Origin: Roseovarius spongiae
GTDB lineage: Bacteria; Pseudomonadota; Alphaproteobacteria; Rhodobacterales; Rhodobacteraceae
Length of the DNA stretch: 64,000 nucleotides
NCBI RefSeq assembly: GCF_003651245.1
Contig: NZ_RAPE01000002.1
Coordinates: forward strand, 620,001 to 684,000
Reading direction: 5' to 3'
Shown piece by piece: positions 8,044-16,880 of this stretch. The notes under the pieces are model-generated. The model was not told the DNA's origin, did no database searches, and saw only the letters and a program-made list of their open reading frames with translations. Positions within the stretch are counted from its first letter, which is position 1; each line of letters opens with the position of its first letter. Made by a program: the position numbers and the translations under genes.

Positions 8044-10335
8044 TCAGCCGGTCGCGCGGGCCTTGGGGCGGAAATCGGTGTCGTCGGTCACCGAGAAACG
8101 CCCGCCCTTGAGCTTTTGCAGCTTGCCCGCGCGCAAGAGCTTGCCGAACGAGCGCAGCCCTTCCTCGCGCGAGAACTCCGCTGCGCTCGCTTCCTTCAGC
8201 TTGTGCATCAGCATCGGGCGCGAGAATTCGCTGCGCCCCTCGACATCGGCCATGTAGGCGGCGGCGGCCTCGAGCAGCTCGGTGAGGTCATGCGCGCCCA
8301 TTTCCTTGGCAAAGGCGGAAAAGCCCGTGTCCCCGAGCGAAGTTTCGCCATCTTGCGCCTGCGCGGGACGCTCGGCGGGTTTGAGGTCGGCGCGGCTGAT
8401 GCGGCGCGGGCGGACCGGACCGGCAGGCTGGTCGATACGCTGTTCGGCGACCAGTTTCAGCGGGGCGGCGCGGTCCTGGGCCGGGCGCTCGGAGCGGTGC
8501 GGGCGGGCGGTTCCGACCCCGTCGCGCAGTTGCGGGCGGCGCGGGCGCACCGCGCTCTCGAGGTCGAGCCGGTAGGGCTGATCGTCGACGTCGTCGACGA
8601 TCTCTCCGCCCATCTCGCGTTCGGCCTTGGTCGCGGCGACGGCGGCGCGCAGGTGCTGGATCGCGTTGCGGCGCTCGTTCGACTCGGGCTCCTCGAGTTG
8701 GGAGTCGGCCTCGTCGAACATGCGCGGCGCCTGGTCGTCCGCCGCGATCGGGGCGAGCAGTTCGGCGCGCTTGGGCTTGTCCTCTTCGGCGTCGGTGGCA
8801 GGGGGTTGGTCGGCGGCGGTTTCGTCCTGCTCGGGGGCGTCCTCGCGCCCGGCGGTCGCGGCCGCCTCCTTGTCCCGCGCCTTGATCAGTTCAGCCTCGA
8901 CCTCGGCCAGCTCCCGTTGCAGGTCGGCCTCGTCCTCGGCGCTGAGCGGGGTGTGCTCGGGGCGGTCCCCGTCGGTTGCCTCCGGCGCGTCGTCTTCGGC
9001 GGCTTCCAGCACGCCATCCGCGAGCGCGGCGTCGATCACGTTGCGCTTGACCTTGACCACGCGCGCCTCGAGCGGGCGCTTGTCCACAGCTTCGGTCGCG
9101 GCGCCGGCCTCCGGCGCGGGTTCTGCCTCTGCTTCCGCCTCCGTGGCCGGGCTCTCGGCGTCGTCGCGCATCGCGTCGGCCATCAGCTGCGCGAGCGTGT
9201 CCTCGGCGGGCGCGTCCGCGGCGGGCGTGTCCTCGTCCAAGGCGTCCTCGTCGTCCTGCGCGACCGCTCCGGCCTCGCCGTCGTCGGCTTCATCAGTGAT
9301 GAGCGCGCCAAGGTCCTGCGGGGTTTCATCGGGCGTGTCCGCGAGGAGCGCGCCGAGCATCTCGTCGTCCGCGTCGTCTTCGTCTTCCTCCTCGCCGGTT
9401 TCGGCAAAGATCGATTCGGCCTCATCCGCCGCCTCGTCCCGCGCCTGCTGCGTTTCAGCGGCGCTCTCGGGCGCGTCTGTCGCGGGCTGTTCCGGCGCCG
9501 GCGCTTCGGCGGTTTCTTCCGCCAGCGGCTCCTCGGCGGGCGCGGCGGCGTCTTCGCTCGCCTCTTCGCTCACCACGGCGAGAAACCCGTCGTCCTGCGC
9601 GTCTTCGGTCGGGGCGTCGGGTTCGGCAAGGGCCGGGGCGTCCTCTTCCTCCGGTTCGGAAACGATCGCGGCGATGTTTTCCGCCGCGCCGTCATCACTG
9701 TCGCCGGTTTCCTGCTCTGGATCCTGCGGGGCGGCTTCCGGTTCGTTCGCATCGTCCTCGGCAAGCGCCGCGTCGAGATCGGCGGCGGTCGCGCCGAGGA
9801 AATCCTGGGCGTGCTCATCCTCGGTATAGCCGTATTGCGACGGCTCCCACGCGCTTCCCGCGGGGCTGGCCACGGCGCGGATGCGGCGCAGCTTGTCGGC
9901 GACGCTTTCGCTCTCGATGGCGGGGCGGCGCACGGGCGCCTCGACCGGCTCGGCCTCGGCGTCGTCCTGCGGCGCGGGGGCGGCAGGCTCCGCACGGGGC
10001 CCTGCCGCGTCGCGAGCAGACGACGCGGCAGGGCGATCCGCGCCCTCGTCGCTTTCGGCGGGGGCGGACATGTCGCTGAGCGCGCCGGCGCGCAGCACGA
10101 TCCCGCCGTCCCGCTCATGCGCCTCGACGCGGCTGGAAATTTCGCGCTCGGCGATGCGGGCCAGCATTTCGGCGTCCGGCGTGGGCGGTTCGGCCCCGAA
10201 ATAGCGATCGTCGGCGGCCAGGTCGCGGAAATATTCGGCGATGGCCTTCATCGTATCGAAGGAATCGTCGAATCCTTCCAGCGTGCACGAGAAAGTGCCA
10301 TAGGAAACGGTAAGGATCTTGCTTGTGCTAACCAT
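8044..10335 (-). CDS. Large acidic low-complexity protein conserved in Rhodobacteraceae
   Basis: A 763-residue protein with a short ordered N-terminal domain (about residues 1-45, with VSYGTFSCTLEGFDDSF) and an ordered C-terminal domain (about residues 655-760, containing SRPMLMHKLKEASAAEFSRE and KLQKLKGGRF). A very long disordered region between them is made of Ala, Glu and Asp. Homologues are often labelled CheA or lipoprotein in databases, but no histidine-kinase motif, signal peptide or lipobox is seen, so I do not use those names. The two ordered ends joined by an acidic spacer suggest a scaffold or tether. Function is unknown. It is divergent from thiN. Confidence 0.75.
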   Translation of the reverse strand: MVSTSKILTVSYGTFSCTLEGFDDSFDTMKAIAEYFRDLAADDRYFGAEPPTPDAEMLARIAEREISSRVEAHERDGGIVLRAGALSDMSAPAESDEGADRPAASSARDAAGPRAEPAAPAPQDDAEAEPVEAPVRRPAIESESVADKLRRIRAVASPAGSAWEPSQYGYTEDEHAQDFLGATAADLDAALAEDDANEPEAAPQDPEQETGDSDDGAAENIAAIVSEPEEEDAPALAEPDAPTEDAQDDGFLAVVSEEASEDAAAPAEEPLAEETAEAPAPEQPATDAPESAAETQQARDEAADEAESIFAETGEEEDEDDADDEMLGALLADTPDETPQDLGALITDEADDGEAGAVAQDDEDALDEDTPAADAPAEDTLAQLMADAMRDDAESPATEAEAEAEPAPEAGAATEAVDKRPLEARVVKVKRNVIDAALADGVLEAAEDDAPEATDGDRPEHTPLSAEDEADLQRELAEVEAELIKARDKEAAATAGREDAPEQDETAADQPPATDAEEDKPKRAELLAPIAADDQAPRMFDEADSQLEEPESNERRNAIQHLRAAVAATKAEREMGGEIVDDVDDQPYRLDLESAVRPRRPQLRDGVGTARPHRSERPAQDRAAPLKLVAEQRIDQPAGPVRPRRISRADLKPAERPAQAQDGETSLGDTGFSAFAKEMGAHDLTELLEAAAAYMADVEGRSEFSRPMLMHKLKEASAAEFSREEGLRSFGKLLRAGKLQKLKGGRFSVTDDTDFRPKARATG

Positions 10336-10446
10336 TTGGTGCTCGCTTTGCTTTGCCTGCGATCCTGTTATTTACCATGCGTGCCGCGTCGAAAGGGGCC
10401 CGAATCTGGGATGTTCAGCGTATCATTTCATGTCGGGAATGTGTTC

Positions 10447-10460
10447 TGTTTCCTGAAACA
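10447..10460. promoter_or_regulatory. Perfect 14-base palindrome upstream of thiN
   Basis: TGTTTCCTGAAACA is a perfect inverted repeat 22 bases before the thiN start, in the divergent region with the acidic protein gene. It has the size of a dimeric regulator operator. It does not match the alphaproteobacterial LexA pattern. The cognate regulator is unknown. Confidence 0.35.
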
Positions 10461-10482
10461 CCCTTAATCCGGAGGGAAGTCG

Positions 10483-11148
10483 ATGATTGTTCACGCCAGC
10501 GAACCAGTGACGCTGATCGGTGGCGGCGCCGTCGGTTGCGACGACCTCGCGGCGGCGCGCGCGCTGGCGCCGCGCGTCGTGGCCGCAGACAGCGGCGCGG
10601 AGGCCGCGCTGGCCCAGGGGGTCACGCCCGAGGCGGTGTTCGGCGATCTCGATTCGCTCGCGCCAGCGGCGCGCGCCCGCATTCCGGCGGCGCAGGTGCA
10701 CGAGATACCCGAGCAGGACACCACCGATTTCGACAAGGCGCTGCGCCATATCGAGGCGCCGCTGGTGATCGGCGTCGGCTTTTGCGGCGCGCGGTTCGAC
10801 CACCAGCTGGCCGCGTGCAACGCGCTGGTGCGCCGCCCCGGTCGGCGCTGCCTGCTGCTGGGCCCGCGCGACGTGACCTTCCTCGCACCGCCGAGCCTGT
10901 CGCTCACGCTCGAGCCGGGCTGCCCGGTCTCGCTCTTTCCGATGGGCGCGGTCGAGGGGCGCTCGGAAGGGCTGCACTGGCCGATCGACGGGCTGACCTT
11001 CACGCCGGACGGGCAGATCGGCACGTCGAACCGCGCGACCGGGCCTGTGGACCTCACGCTGACCGCGCCCAAGATGCTGATGATGCTGCCGCGCGCGCAT
11101 CTGCGCACGGCGACGGCGGCGCTGCTGGCCACGCCGGCGCGTTGGTAG
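10483..11148 (+). CDS. thiN: Thiamine pyrophosphokinase
   Basis: Cytosolic enzyme that transfers pyrophosphate from ATP to thiamine, giving thiamine diphosphate. The protein has 221 residues. Catalytic-domain motifs are visible: AADSGAEAAL (about residues 32-41), FGDLDSL (about 52-58) and DTTDFDKAL (about 79-87), whose acidic residues bind Mg2+ and ATP. The C-terminal thiamine-binding beta domain includes GLHWPIDGLTF and GTSNRATG. A strong ribosome site (GGAGGGA) precedes the ATG. No thi-box riboswitch is apparent in the 147-base upstream region. Confidence 0.9.
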   Translation: MIVHASEPVTLIGGGAVGCDDLAAARALAPRVVAADSGAEAALAQGVTPEAVFGDLDSLAPAARARIPAAQVHEIPEQDTTDFDKALRHIEAPLVIGVGFCGARFDHQLAACNALVRRPGRRCLLLGPRDVTFLAPPSLSLTLEPGCPVSLFPMGAVEGRSEGLHWPIDGLTFTPDGQIGTSNRATGPVDLTLTAPKMLMMLPRAHLRTATAALLATPARW

Positions 11149-11150
11149 GC

Positions 11151-12059
11151 TCAGGGCGCGGGAACAGGCCGGCGGCTCAGGTGGCGCTCGCGCAGGAAGA
11201 CGTAGAGGCCCGAGGCCACGATCAGCGCGATTCCGGCGGCGCTCATCGCGTTCGGCAGGTCGCCGAAGACCCAGTAGCCCATGAGCGTCGCGCCCACGAT
11301 CTCGAGATACTGGAACGGCGCCAGAACCGAGGCCGGCGCGCAACGCAGCGCGAAGCTGAGGCAGACATGGCTCAGCGTCGCGCAAACTCCCACCCCGACA
11401 AGGAAAACGGCGTTTCGCGCATCCGGCCATGCCGGGTCGAGCGGCACCACGCCCGAGCCGTCGAACGCCCAGAGCACCGGCGCGCCGAGCGCCACCGCCG
11501 CCAGCCCGGTATAGGCCTGAAGCGTGATCGGGTGCATCCGCGTCGCCATGCGCCGTGTGAGGATCATGTAGAACGCGAACAGCAGCGCCGTGCCCAGCGG
11601 CAGCAGCGCCACCGGCCCCGAGGCCGCGAATGACGGCTGAATGATGAGCAGCGCCCCGGCGAATCCCACCGTGCAGGCGATGTAGCGCCGCGGCCCGATC
11701 GGTTCCTTGAGCAGCATCGCGCCCAGCAGTGTGAGGATGAAGGGCTCCACGAAGAAGATCGCCAGCGCGTCCGCGATGGGCAGCGTCTGCAACGCCTGGA
11801 AGAAGAACGCCGTGGCCACCAGCAGCAGCGCCGCGCGCAGCAGGTGCAGCCCGCTCTCGCGCCATTCCGGCGCGTGCAGCCGGCCCATCAGCGCGGCCAG
11901 CGGCAGCATCAGCGCCGCCTGCGCGGCGAAGCGCGCCACCGCGACCTGCCCGACGCCAAGCGCGTCGCCGATCAGCTTGGCGAAACTGTCCATCGTCGGC
12001 GCTATCAGCGCAAAGCACACCATCAGCGCGACGGCCAGCCCGGGACGGTCCCCCTGCAT
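11151..12059 (-). CDS. DMT superfamily (EamA) transporter
   Basis: Inner-membrane transporter of 302 residues with ten hydrophobic segments arranged as two EamA repeats, the pattern of drug/metabolite exporters. The substrate cannot be read from the sequence. The start ATG overlaps the stop of L-serine ammonia-lyase (TGATG), so the two are translationally coupled. This hints at amino-acid export or relief of excess serine or its products, but that is inference. The gene is convergent with thiN, two bases apart. Confidence 0.85.
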   Translation of the reverse strand: MQGDRPGLAVALMVCFALIAPTMDSFAKLIGDALGVGQVAVARFAAQAALMLPLAALMGRLHAPEWRESGLHLLRAALLLVATAFFFQALQTLPIADALAIFFVEPFILTLLGAMLLKEPIGPRRYIACTVGFAGALLIIQPSFAASGPVALLPLGTALLFAFYMILTRRMATRMHPITLQAYTGLAAVALGAPVLWAFDGSGVVPLDPAWPDARNAVFLVGVGVCATLSHVCLSFALRCAPASVLAPFQYLEIVGATLMGYWVFGDLPNAMSAAGIALIVASGLYVFLRERHLSRRPVPAP

Positions 12060-13432
12060 CAGCAGTTGGGAATGTTGACGGCGAGCCCGCCGAGCGAGGT
12101 TTCCTTGTATTTCTCGCTCATGTCCTCGCCGGTCTGGCGCATCGTCTCGATGCAGGCGTCCAGCGGCACCAGATGCGTGCCGTCGCCGCGCAGCGCGAGG
12201 CTCGCGGCGCTCACCGCCTTGATCGCGCCCAGCCCGTTGCGCTCGATGCAGGGCACCTGCACCAGCCCCTTTACCGGATCGCAGGTCATCCCGAGGTGAT
12301 GTTCGAGCGCGATTTCGGCCGCGTTCTCGATCTGCGCGGGCGTGCCGCCCAGCACCGCCGCCAGCCCGGCGGCGCCCATCGCCGCGGCGCTGCCGACCTC
12401 GGCCTGGCACCCGGCCTCGGCGCCCGAGATCGAGGCGTTCCACTTGACCAGCCCGCCGATCGCGGCGGCGGTGAGCAGGAAGTCCTCGATCTGCGCCTCG
12501 GTCGCCCCCGGCACATGGTCGAGCCAGTAGCGGATCACCGCCGGCACCACGCCCGCCGCGCCGTTGGTGGGGGCGGTGACGACCTGTCCGCCGGCGGCGT
12601 TTTCCTCGTTCACCGCCATCGCGTAGACGCACATCCAATCGTTGATCTTGTGCGGCGCGTTGAGGTTGGTGCCGCGCTCGGCCAGCAGGCGCTCGCGGAT
12701 GCCCTTGGCGCGGCGGCGGACGTTCAACCCGCCGGGCAGGGTGCCGTCGGCGGCCATGCCGCGCTCGATGCAGTCGTTCATCACCTGCCAGATGCGTTTC
12801 ACCCCGCTGGCGAGATGCACCTCGCCGTTGCGCGAGATCTCGTTGGCCTTCTTCATCTGCGCGATGGACTTGCCCGAGGTCTCGGCCATCTCCAGCATCT
12901 CGGCGGCGGATTTGAACGGGTAGGGGACCGGCGCGCCCTCCTCGGTGTTGCGCCCGGCGGCCAGCTCCGCTTCGGTCATCACGAAGCCGCCGCCGATGGA
13001 ATAATAGGTCTCGCTCAGGATCACGTCGCCCTGCGCGTCGGTGGCGCGCAGGATCATGCCGTTGGCGTGGCCCGGCAGGTTGGGGCCGAAATCGAAGACC
13101 ATGTCGTCCTTGGGATGGAACGCCAGTTCCGGCAGCCCTCCGGGGCGCAGCGTATGGGTTTCGCGGATCTGGTTCAGCGTCTCTTCGGCGGCGGCCTGAT
13201 CGTAGGTCTCGGGCAGGAACCCGGCAAGGCCGAGGATCGTCGCGCGGTCCGTCGCATGGCCCACCCCGGTGAAGGCGAGGCTGCCATGCAGCGTGGCGCG
13301 CACCCCGTGCGGCGCGAAGGGCGCGGCGCGCATCGCGTCAAGGAAGCGCCCGGCGGCGACCATCGGCCCCATCGTGTGCGACGAGGACGGGCCGATGCCC
13401 ACCTTGAACATGTCGAAGACCGATAGGAACAT
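12059..13432 (-). CDS. sdaA: L-serine ammonia-lyase (iron-sulfur, single-chain)
   Basis: Deaminates L-serine to pyruvate and ammonia using a [4Fe-4S] cluster. The 457-residue single-chain form has the N-terminal beta domain with [13 protein letters not shown] (about residues 14-26) and the C-terminal alpha domain. The three cluster cysteines are visible as GCQAE, then MTCDP, then VPCIE, in the C-x41-C-x10-C type spacing of the family. The start ATG at 13432 has a GGGGGAG ribosome site. It is coupled to the downstream DMT transporter gene. Confidence 0.95.
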   Translation of the reverse strand: MFLSVFDMFKVGIGPSSSHTMGPMVAAGRFLDAMRAAPFAPHGVRATLHGSLAFTGVGHATDRATILGLAGFLPETYDQAAAEETLNQIRETHTLRPGGLPELAFHPKDDMVFDFGPNLPGHANGMILRATDAQGDVILSETYYSIGGGFVMTEAELAAGRNTEEGAPVPYPFKSAAEMLEMAETSGKSIAQMKKANEISRNGEVHLASGVKRIWQVMNDCIERGMAADGTLPGGLNVRRRAKGIRERLLAERGTNLNAPHKINDWMCVYAMAVNEENAAGGQVVTAPTNGAAGVVPAVIRYWLDHVPGATEAQIEDFLLTAAAIGGLVKWNASISGAEAGCQAEVGSAAAMGAAGLAAVLGGTPAQIENAAEIALEHHLGMTCDPVKGLVQVPCIERNGLGAIKAVSAASLALRGDGTHLVPLDACIETMRQTGEDMSEKYKETSLGGLAVNIPNC

Positions 13433-13609
13433 GGACTCCCCCTTTTCGCGCGGTTCGCCACCTTGTCGCAGGTTGCGAACGCCTGTCCTATACCGAATGC
13501 GACACCGGAGGCCAGAGTTCTGCCGGATCGGCGCTCCCCGCCCGGGGCGTCCGACAGGGGCGCCGCCCCCTCCGTCCGGGATACTTGCCCGCAAGAAGAA
13601 GGAAGCGGA

Positions 13610-14887
13610 TCAGCCCGGGGCGTGACGGCGGCGGATCGTGGCGGGGCGCCCGGGCAGCGACAGCGCCGCGTCCATGCGCGGGCTGCGCGCGATCACCCGG
13701 CCCTTCGAGATCACCGCGAGGCGGGCGGCGCGCAGGCGCAGCGCCTCGATCGGGTCGGCGGCGTCGAGCACCACGAGCGAGGCGGTCGCGCCGACGTGCA
13801 GGCCGTAATCGGCGAGCCCCAAGATCGCGGCGTTCTGGTTGGTCACCATGTCGAAGCAGCGCGCCATCTCCTCGGGGCTGCTCATCTGCGCGACGTGCAT
13901 CCCCATGAACGCCACGTCGAGCATGTCTCCGGTCCCGAGGCTGTACCACGGATCGCGCACGCAATCCTGCCCCCAGCCGACGGTGATCCCATGCGCCTGC
14001 ATTTCCTTCACGCGGGTGAGGCCGCGGCGCTTGGGGAAGGTGTCGTGCCGGCCCTGAATCATGATGTTGATGAGCGGGTTCGGGATCGCCGCGATGCCCG
14101 CCTCGGCGATGAGCGGCAGCAGTTTCGAGACATAGTAGTTGTCCATCGAATGCATGGAGGTCAGATGACTGCCCGTCGCGCGCCCCGCAAGGCCGTGGCG
14201 CGTCACCTCCTGCGCCAGCGTCTCGATATGGCGGCTCATCGGGTCGTCGCTTTCGTCGCAATGCAGGTCGATGCGCAGGCCGCGCTCGGCGGCGATGCGG
14301 CAGAGCTCGCGCACGCTTTCGGCGCCATCCTGCATGGAGCGTTCGAAATGCGGGATGCCGCCGACCACGTCGAGCCCCATGTCGAGCGCCGCAAGCGTGT
14401 TCGCGCGCGCCGTCGGGTCGCGGTAGAACCCGTCCTGCGGGAAGGCCACGAGTTGCAGATCGATGTAATCCTTCACCGTCTCGCGCACCGCCAGCATGGC
14501 GCGCACGCCCTTGAGACTGTCGTCGCAGGTGTCGACATGACTGCGGATCGCCAGCAGCCCCATCGAGGCGGCCCAGTCGCAGTAGGTGAGCGCCCGGTCG
14601 ATCATCTCCTCCTCGGTGGTCACCTGCTTCAGCTCGCCCCAGAGCGCGATGCCCTCGAGCAGCGTGCCCGAGGCGTTGATGCGCGGCTGGCCGTAGCTCA
14701 GCGTCGCGTCGAGGTGGAAATGCGGATCCACGAAGGGCGGCGACACGAGATCGCCGCTCGCGTCGATCACCTCGCCCGCCTCGGCGTCGCCCAGGGCCTC
14801 GATGGCGGCGATGCGGTCGCCCTTGATGCCTATGTCGGCGATGCTTCCATCAGGCAGCGCGCCGCCCTTGACGATTATGTCGAACAT
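13610..14887 (-). CDS. Cytosine deaminase-like amidohydrolase
   Basis: Metal-dependent amidohydrolase of the CodA/AtzC branch (425 residues), probably deaminating cytosine or a related heterocycle. Metal ligands are visible as DPHFHLDATLSYG (about residues 52-64), HCDESDD (about 219-225) and GWGQDCVRDPW (about 307-317). The start ATG overlaps the stop of the upstream permease gene (TGATG), making this the last gene of the BMP-type ABC transporter operon and linking uptake with hydrolysis of the imported base. The alternative is an N-alkylammelide-type hydrolase; the operon context favours nucleobases. Confidence 0.85.
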   Translation of the reverse strand: MFDIIVKGGALPDGSIADIGIKGDRIAAIEALGDAEAGEVIDASGDLVSPPFVDPHFHLDATLSYGQPRINASGTLLEGIALWGELKQVTTEEEMIDRALTYCDWAASMGLLAIRSHVDTCDDSLKGVRAMLAVRETVKDYIDLQLVAFPQDGFYRDPTARANTLAALDMGLDVVGGIPHFERSMQDGAESVRELCRIAAERGLRIDLHCDESDDPMSRHIETLAQEVTRHGLAGRATGSHLTSMHSMDNYYVSKLLPLIAEAGIAAIPNPLINIMIQGRHDTFPKRRGLTRVKEMQAHGITVGWGQDCVRDPWYSLGTGDMLDVAFMGMHVAQMSSPEEMARCFDMVTNQNAAILGLADYGLHVGATASLVVLDAADPIEALRLRAARLAVISKGRVIARSPRMDAALSLPGRPATIRRRHAPG

Positions 14888-15834
14888 CAGCGTTCTCCCT
14901 TGTTCCACGGCACCATCAGCGCCGCGGGAATTTCGGCGCGGCGCGACATGACGACCAGCGCGAGGATCGACAGGATGTAGGGCGTCATCAGGAACACCTG
15001 GTAGGGGATCACCGCCCCGATCGGGGTCTGCTGCATGCGGATCTGCAGCGCGTCGAAGGCGGCGAACAGGATCGCGCCCAAAAGCGCCTTGCCCGGCTTC
15101 CACGCCCCGAACACGACCAGCGCGATGCAGATCCAGCCCCGCCCGTTCACCATCTCGAAGAAGAAGGAATCAAACGCCGACATGGTCAGGAACGCGCCGC
15201 CCACCGCCATCAGGCCGCTGCCCACCATCACCGCGCCCATGCGGATGCCGTTCACCGACAGCCCCTGCGCCGCGACCGCGCCGGGGTTCTCGCCCGCCGC
15301 GCGCAAGGCGAGGCCCAGCGGCGTGCGGTATAGCACCAGCGCCACCACGCCCGCCAGCGCGAAGGCGAGGTAGGTCAGCGGCGTCTGCGCGAACAGCGCC
15401 GGCCCGATCAGCGGAATGTCGGACAGCACCGGCACCTGGTATGGCTGAAACGCCTCGATCTTTGGCGGCGTCGTGACCTCGGGCAGCGCCAGGCGGTAGG
15501 CGTAGTAGGTAAGCGACGTCGCCAGGAGCGTGACGCCAAGCCCCACAACGTGCTGCGACAGCCCGAAGGGCACCGTCAGCAGCGAGTGGATCAGCCCGAA
15601 ACACACGCCGACGAAAAAGGCCACCGCCACCCCCGACCACAGGTCGAGCCCGGAATAGACCGCCATCCAGCCCGCGAAGGCGCCCGCGACCATGATCCCC
15701 TCGATCCCGAGGTTGAGCACGCCCGCGCGCTCGCAGATGAGTTCCCCCAGCGTGGCGAAGATCAGCGGCGAGGCGATGCGGATCGCGGCGGTCCAGAACG
15801 AGGCCGAGAGGATGATGTCGATGAGGTCGATCAT
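14887..15834 (-). CDS. ABC transporter permease (BMP/nucleoside type), subunit 2
   Basis: Integral-membrane permease of 315 residues in the branch that includes YufQ/NupC-type nucleoside transporters. Family features include GELICERAGVLNLGIEG near residues 31-46 and a long run of hydrophobic helices. It overlaps both neighbours (ATGA upstream, TGATG downstream), so the operon is translationally coupled. It would pair with the 349-residue permease to form the membrane channel. Confidence 0.9.
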   Translation of the reverse strand: MIDLIDIILSASFWTAAIRIASPLIFATLGELICERAGVLNLGIEGIMVAGAFAGWMAVYSGLDLWSGVAVAFFVGVCFGLIHSLLTVPFGLSQHVVGLGVTLLATSLTYYAYRLALPEVTTPPKIEAFQPYQVPVLSDIPLIGPALFAQTPLTYLAFALAGVVALVLYRTPLGLALRAAGENPGAVAAQGLSVNGIRMGAVMVGSGLMAVGGAFLTMSAFDSFFFEMVNGRGWICIALVVFGAWKPGKALLGAILFAAFDALQIRMQQTPIGAVIPYQVFLMTPYILSILALVVMSRRAEIPAALMVPWNKGER

Positions 15835-16880
15835 TCCCGCACCACCCGGAACCGCGTCAGCAGGATCGCCACCACCATCAGAAGCAGCGCGGTCGCCAGC
15901 ATGATGTCGGCCAGGTAGGTCGGCACGCCGACCGCGCGGGACATCGAATCCGCGCCGACAAAGACGCCCGCGACGAACAGCGCCGCGGCCACCACCGCCA
16001 GCGGATTGAGCAGCGCCAGCATCGCCACGATGATGCCGGTGTAGCCAAAGCCCGGCGAAAGATCGAGCGTGAGGTTCCCCTTGAGCCCCGCAACCTCGGA
16101 ATACCCCGCCAGCGCGGCGAGGCCGCCTGACAAAAGCGCCGTCTTGATCAGCACCGCGTTCACCGGGATGCCCGCGAAACGCGCCGCCTCGCGGTTGAGG
16201 CCGACGGCGCGCATTTCATAGCCCAGCGTCGTGCGCGCCTGCACGACCCAGACCAGCACCGCCGAGATCAGCGCCAGCCCGAACCCCCAGTGCAGCCGCA
16301 GACCGTCCACCATGCGCGGCAGCCGCGCCTCGGGGATGAGGCGGGGGGACTTGGGCCAGCCCATGCCCATCGGGTCCTTGAGCGGCCCCTCGAGCAGCAT
16401 GGAGACGAACAGCAGGAAGATGAAGTTGAGAAGCAGCGTCGTCACCACCTCGTCGACGCCAAAGCGCACCTTGAGCAGCGCCGGGACCAGCAGCACCAGC
16501 GCGCCCGCGATCATCGCGAGGATCGCAAGCGCCGGCAACAGCACGCCCGACGGCCAGCCGAGCAACCCGGTTCCCAGCACGGCGACGACCAGCGCCCCGG
16601 CGTAGAGCTGCGCCTCGGCCCCGATATTCCACAGCCGCGCGCGGAAGGCGACGGCGACGGCGAGGCCGGTGAAGATCAGCGGCGTCGCGCGGTTCAAGGT
16701 CTCCAGCAGCGCGAAGGTGCTGCCCGCCGCGCCCTTGACGATCAGCCCCAGCACGCCGAACGGGTTGGCCCCGGCGATCATCGCCAGCAGCGACGCGATC
16801 ACCACCGTCGCGATCAGCGCCAGCGCGGGCGGGGTAAAGGTGCGGGCAAGCGACGGCGCGGCGATCGGTTCAAGACGCAT
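15831..16880 (-). CDS. ABC transporter permease (BMP/nucleoside type), subunit 1
   Basis: Integral-membrane permease of 349 residues (YufP-like). It has around ten hydrophobic segments and the conserved ATPLIFTGLAVAVAFRARLWNIGAEAQ region, typical of this permease branch. It overlaps the ATPase gene by 11 bases and the second permease gene by four. Role: membrane pore for uptake of the ligand delivered by the BMP-family binding protein. Confidence 0.9.
   Translation of the reverse strand: MRLEPIAAPSLARTFTPPALALIATVVIASLLAMIAGANPFGVLGLIVKGAAGSTFALLETLNRATPLIFTGLAVAVAFRARLWNIGAEAQLYAGALVVAVLGTGLLGWPSGVLLPALAILAMIAGALVLLVPALLKVRFGVDEVVTTLLLNFIFLLFVSMLLEGPLKDPMGMGWPKSPRLIPEARLPRMVDGLRLHWGFGLALISAVLVWVVQARTTLGYEMRAVGLNREAARFAGIPVNAVLIKTALLSGGLAALAGYSEVAGLKGNLTLDLSPGFGYTGIIVAMLALLNPLAVVAAALFVAGVFVGADSMSRAVGVPTYLADIMLATALLLMVVAILLTRFRVVRE

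Noticed and set aside
8116..10467. Long plus-strand frame of about 780 codons, Gly/Arg-rich
   Set aside because: It mirrors the acidic protein on the other strand; the codon pattern and the conserved ends support the minus-strand gene.
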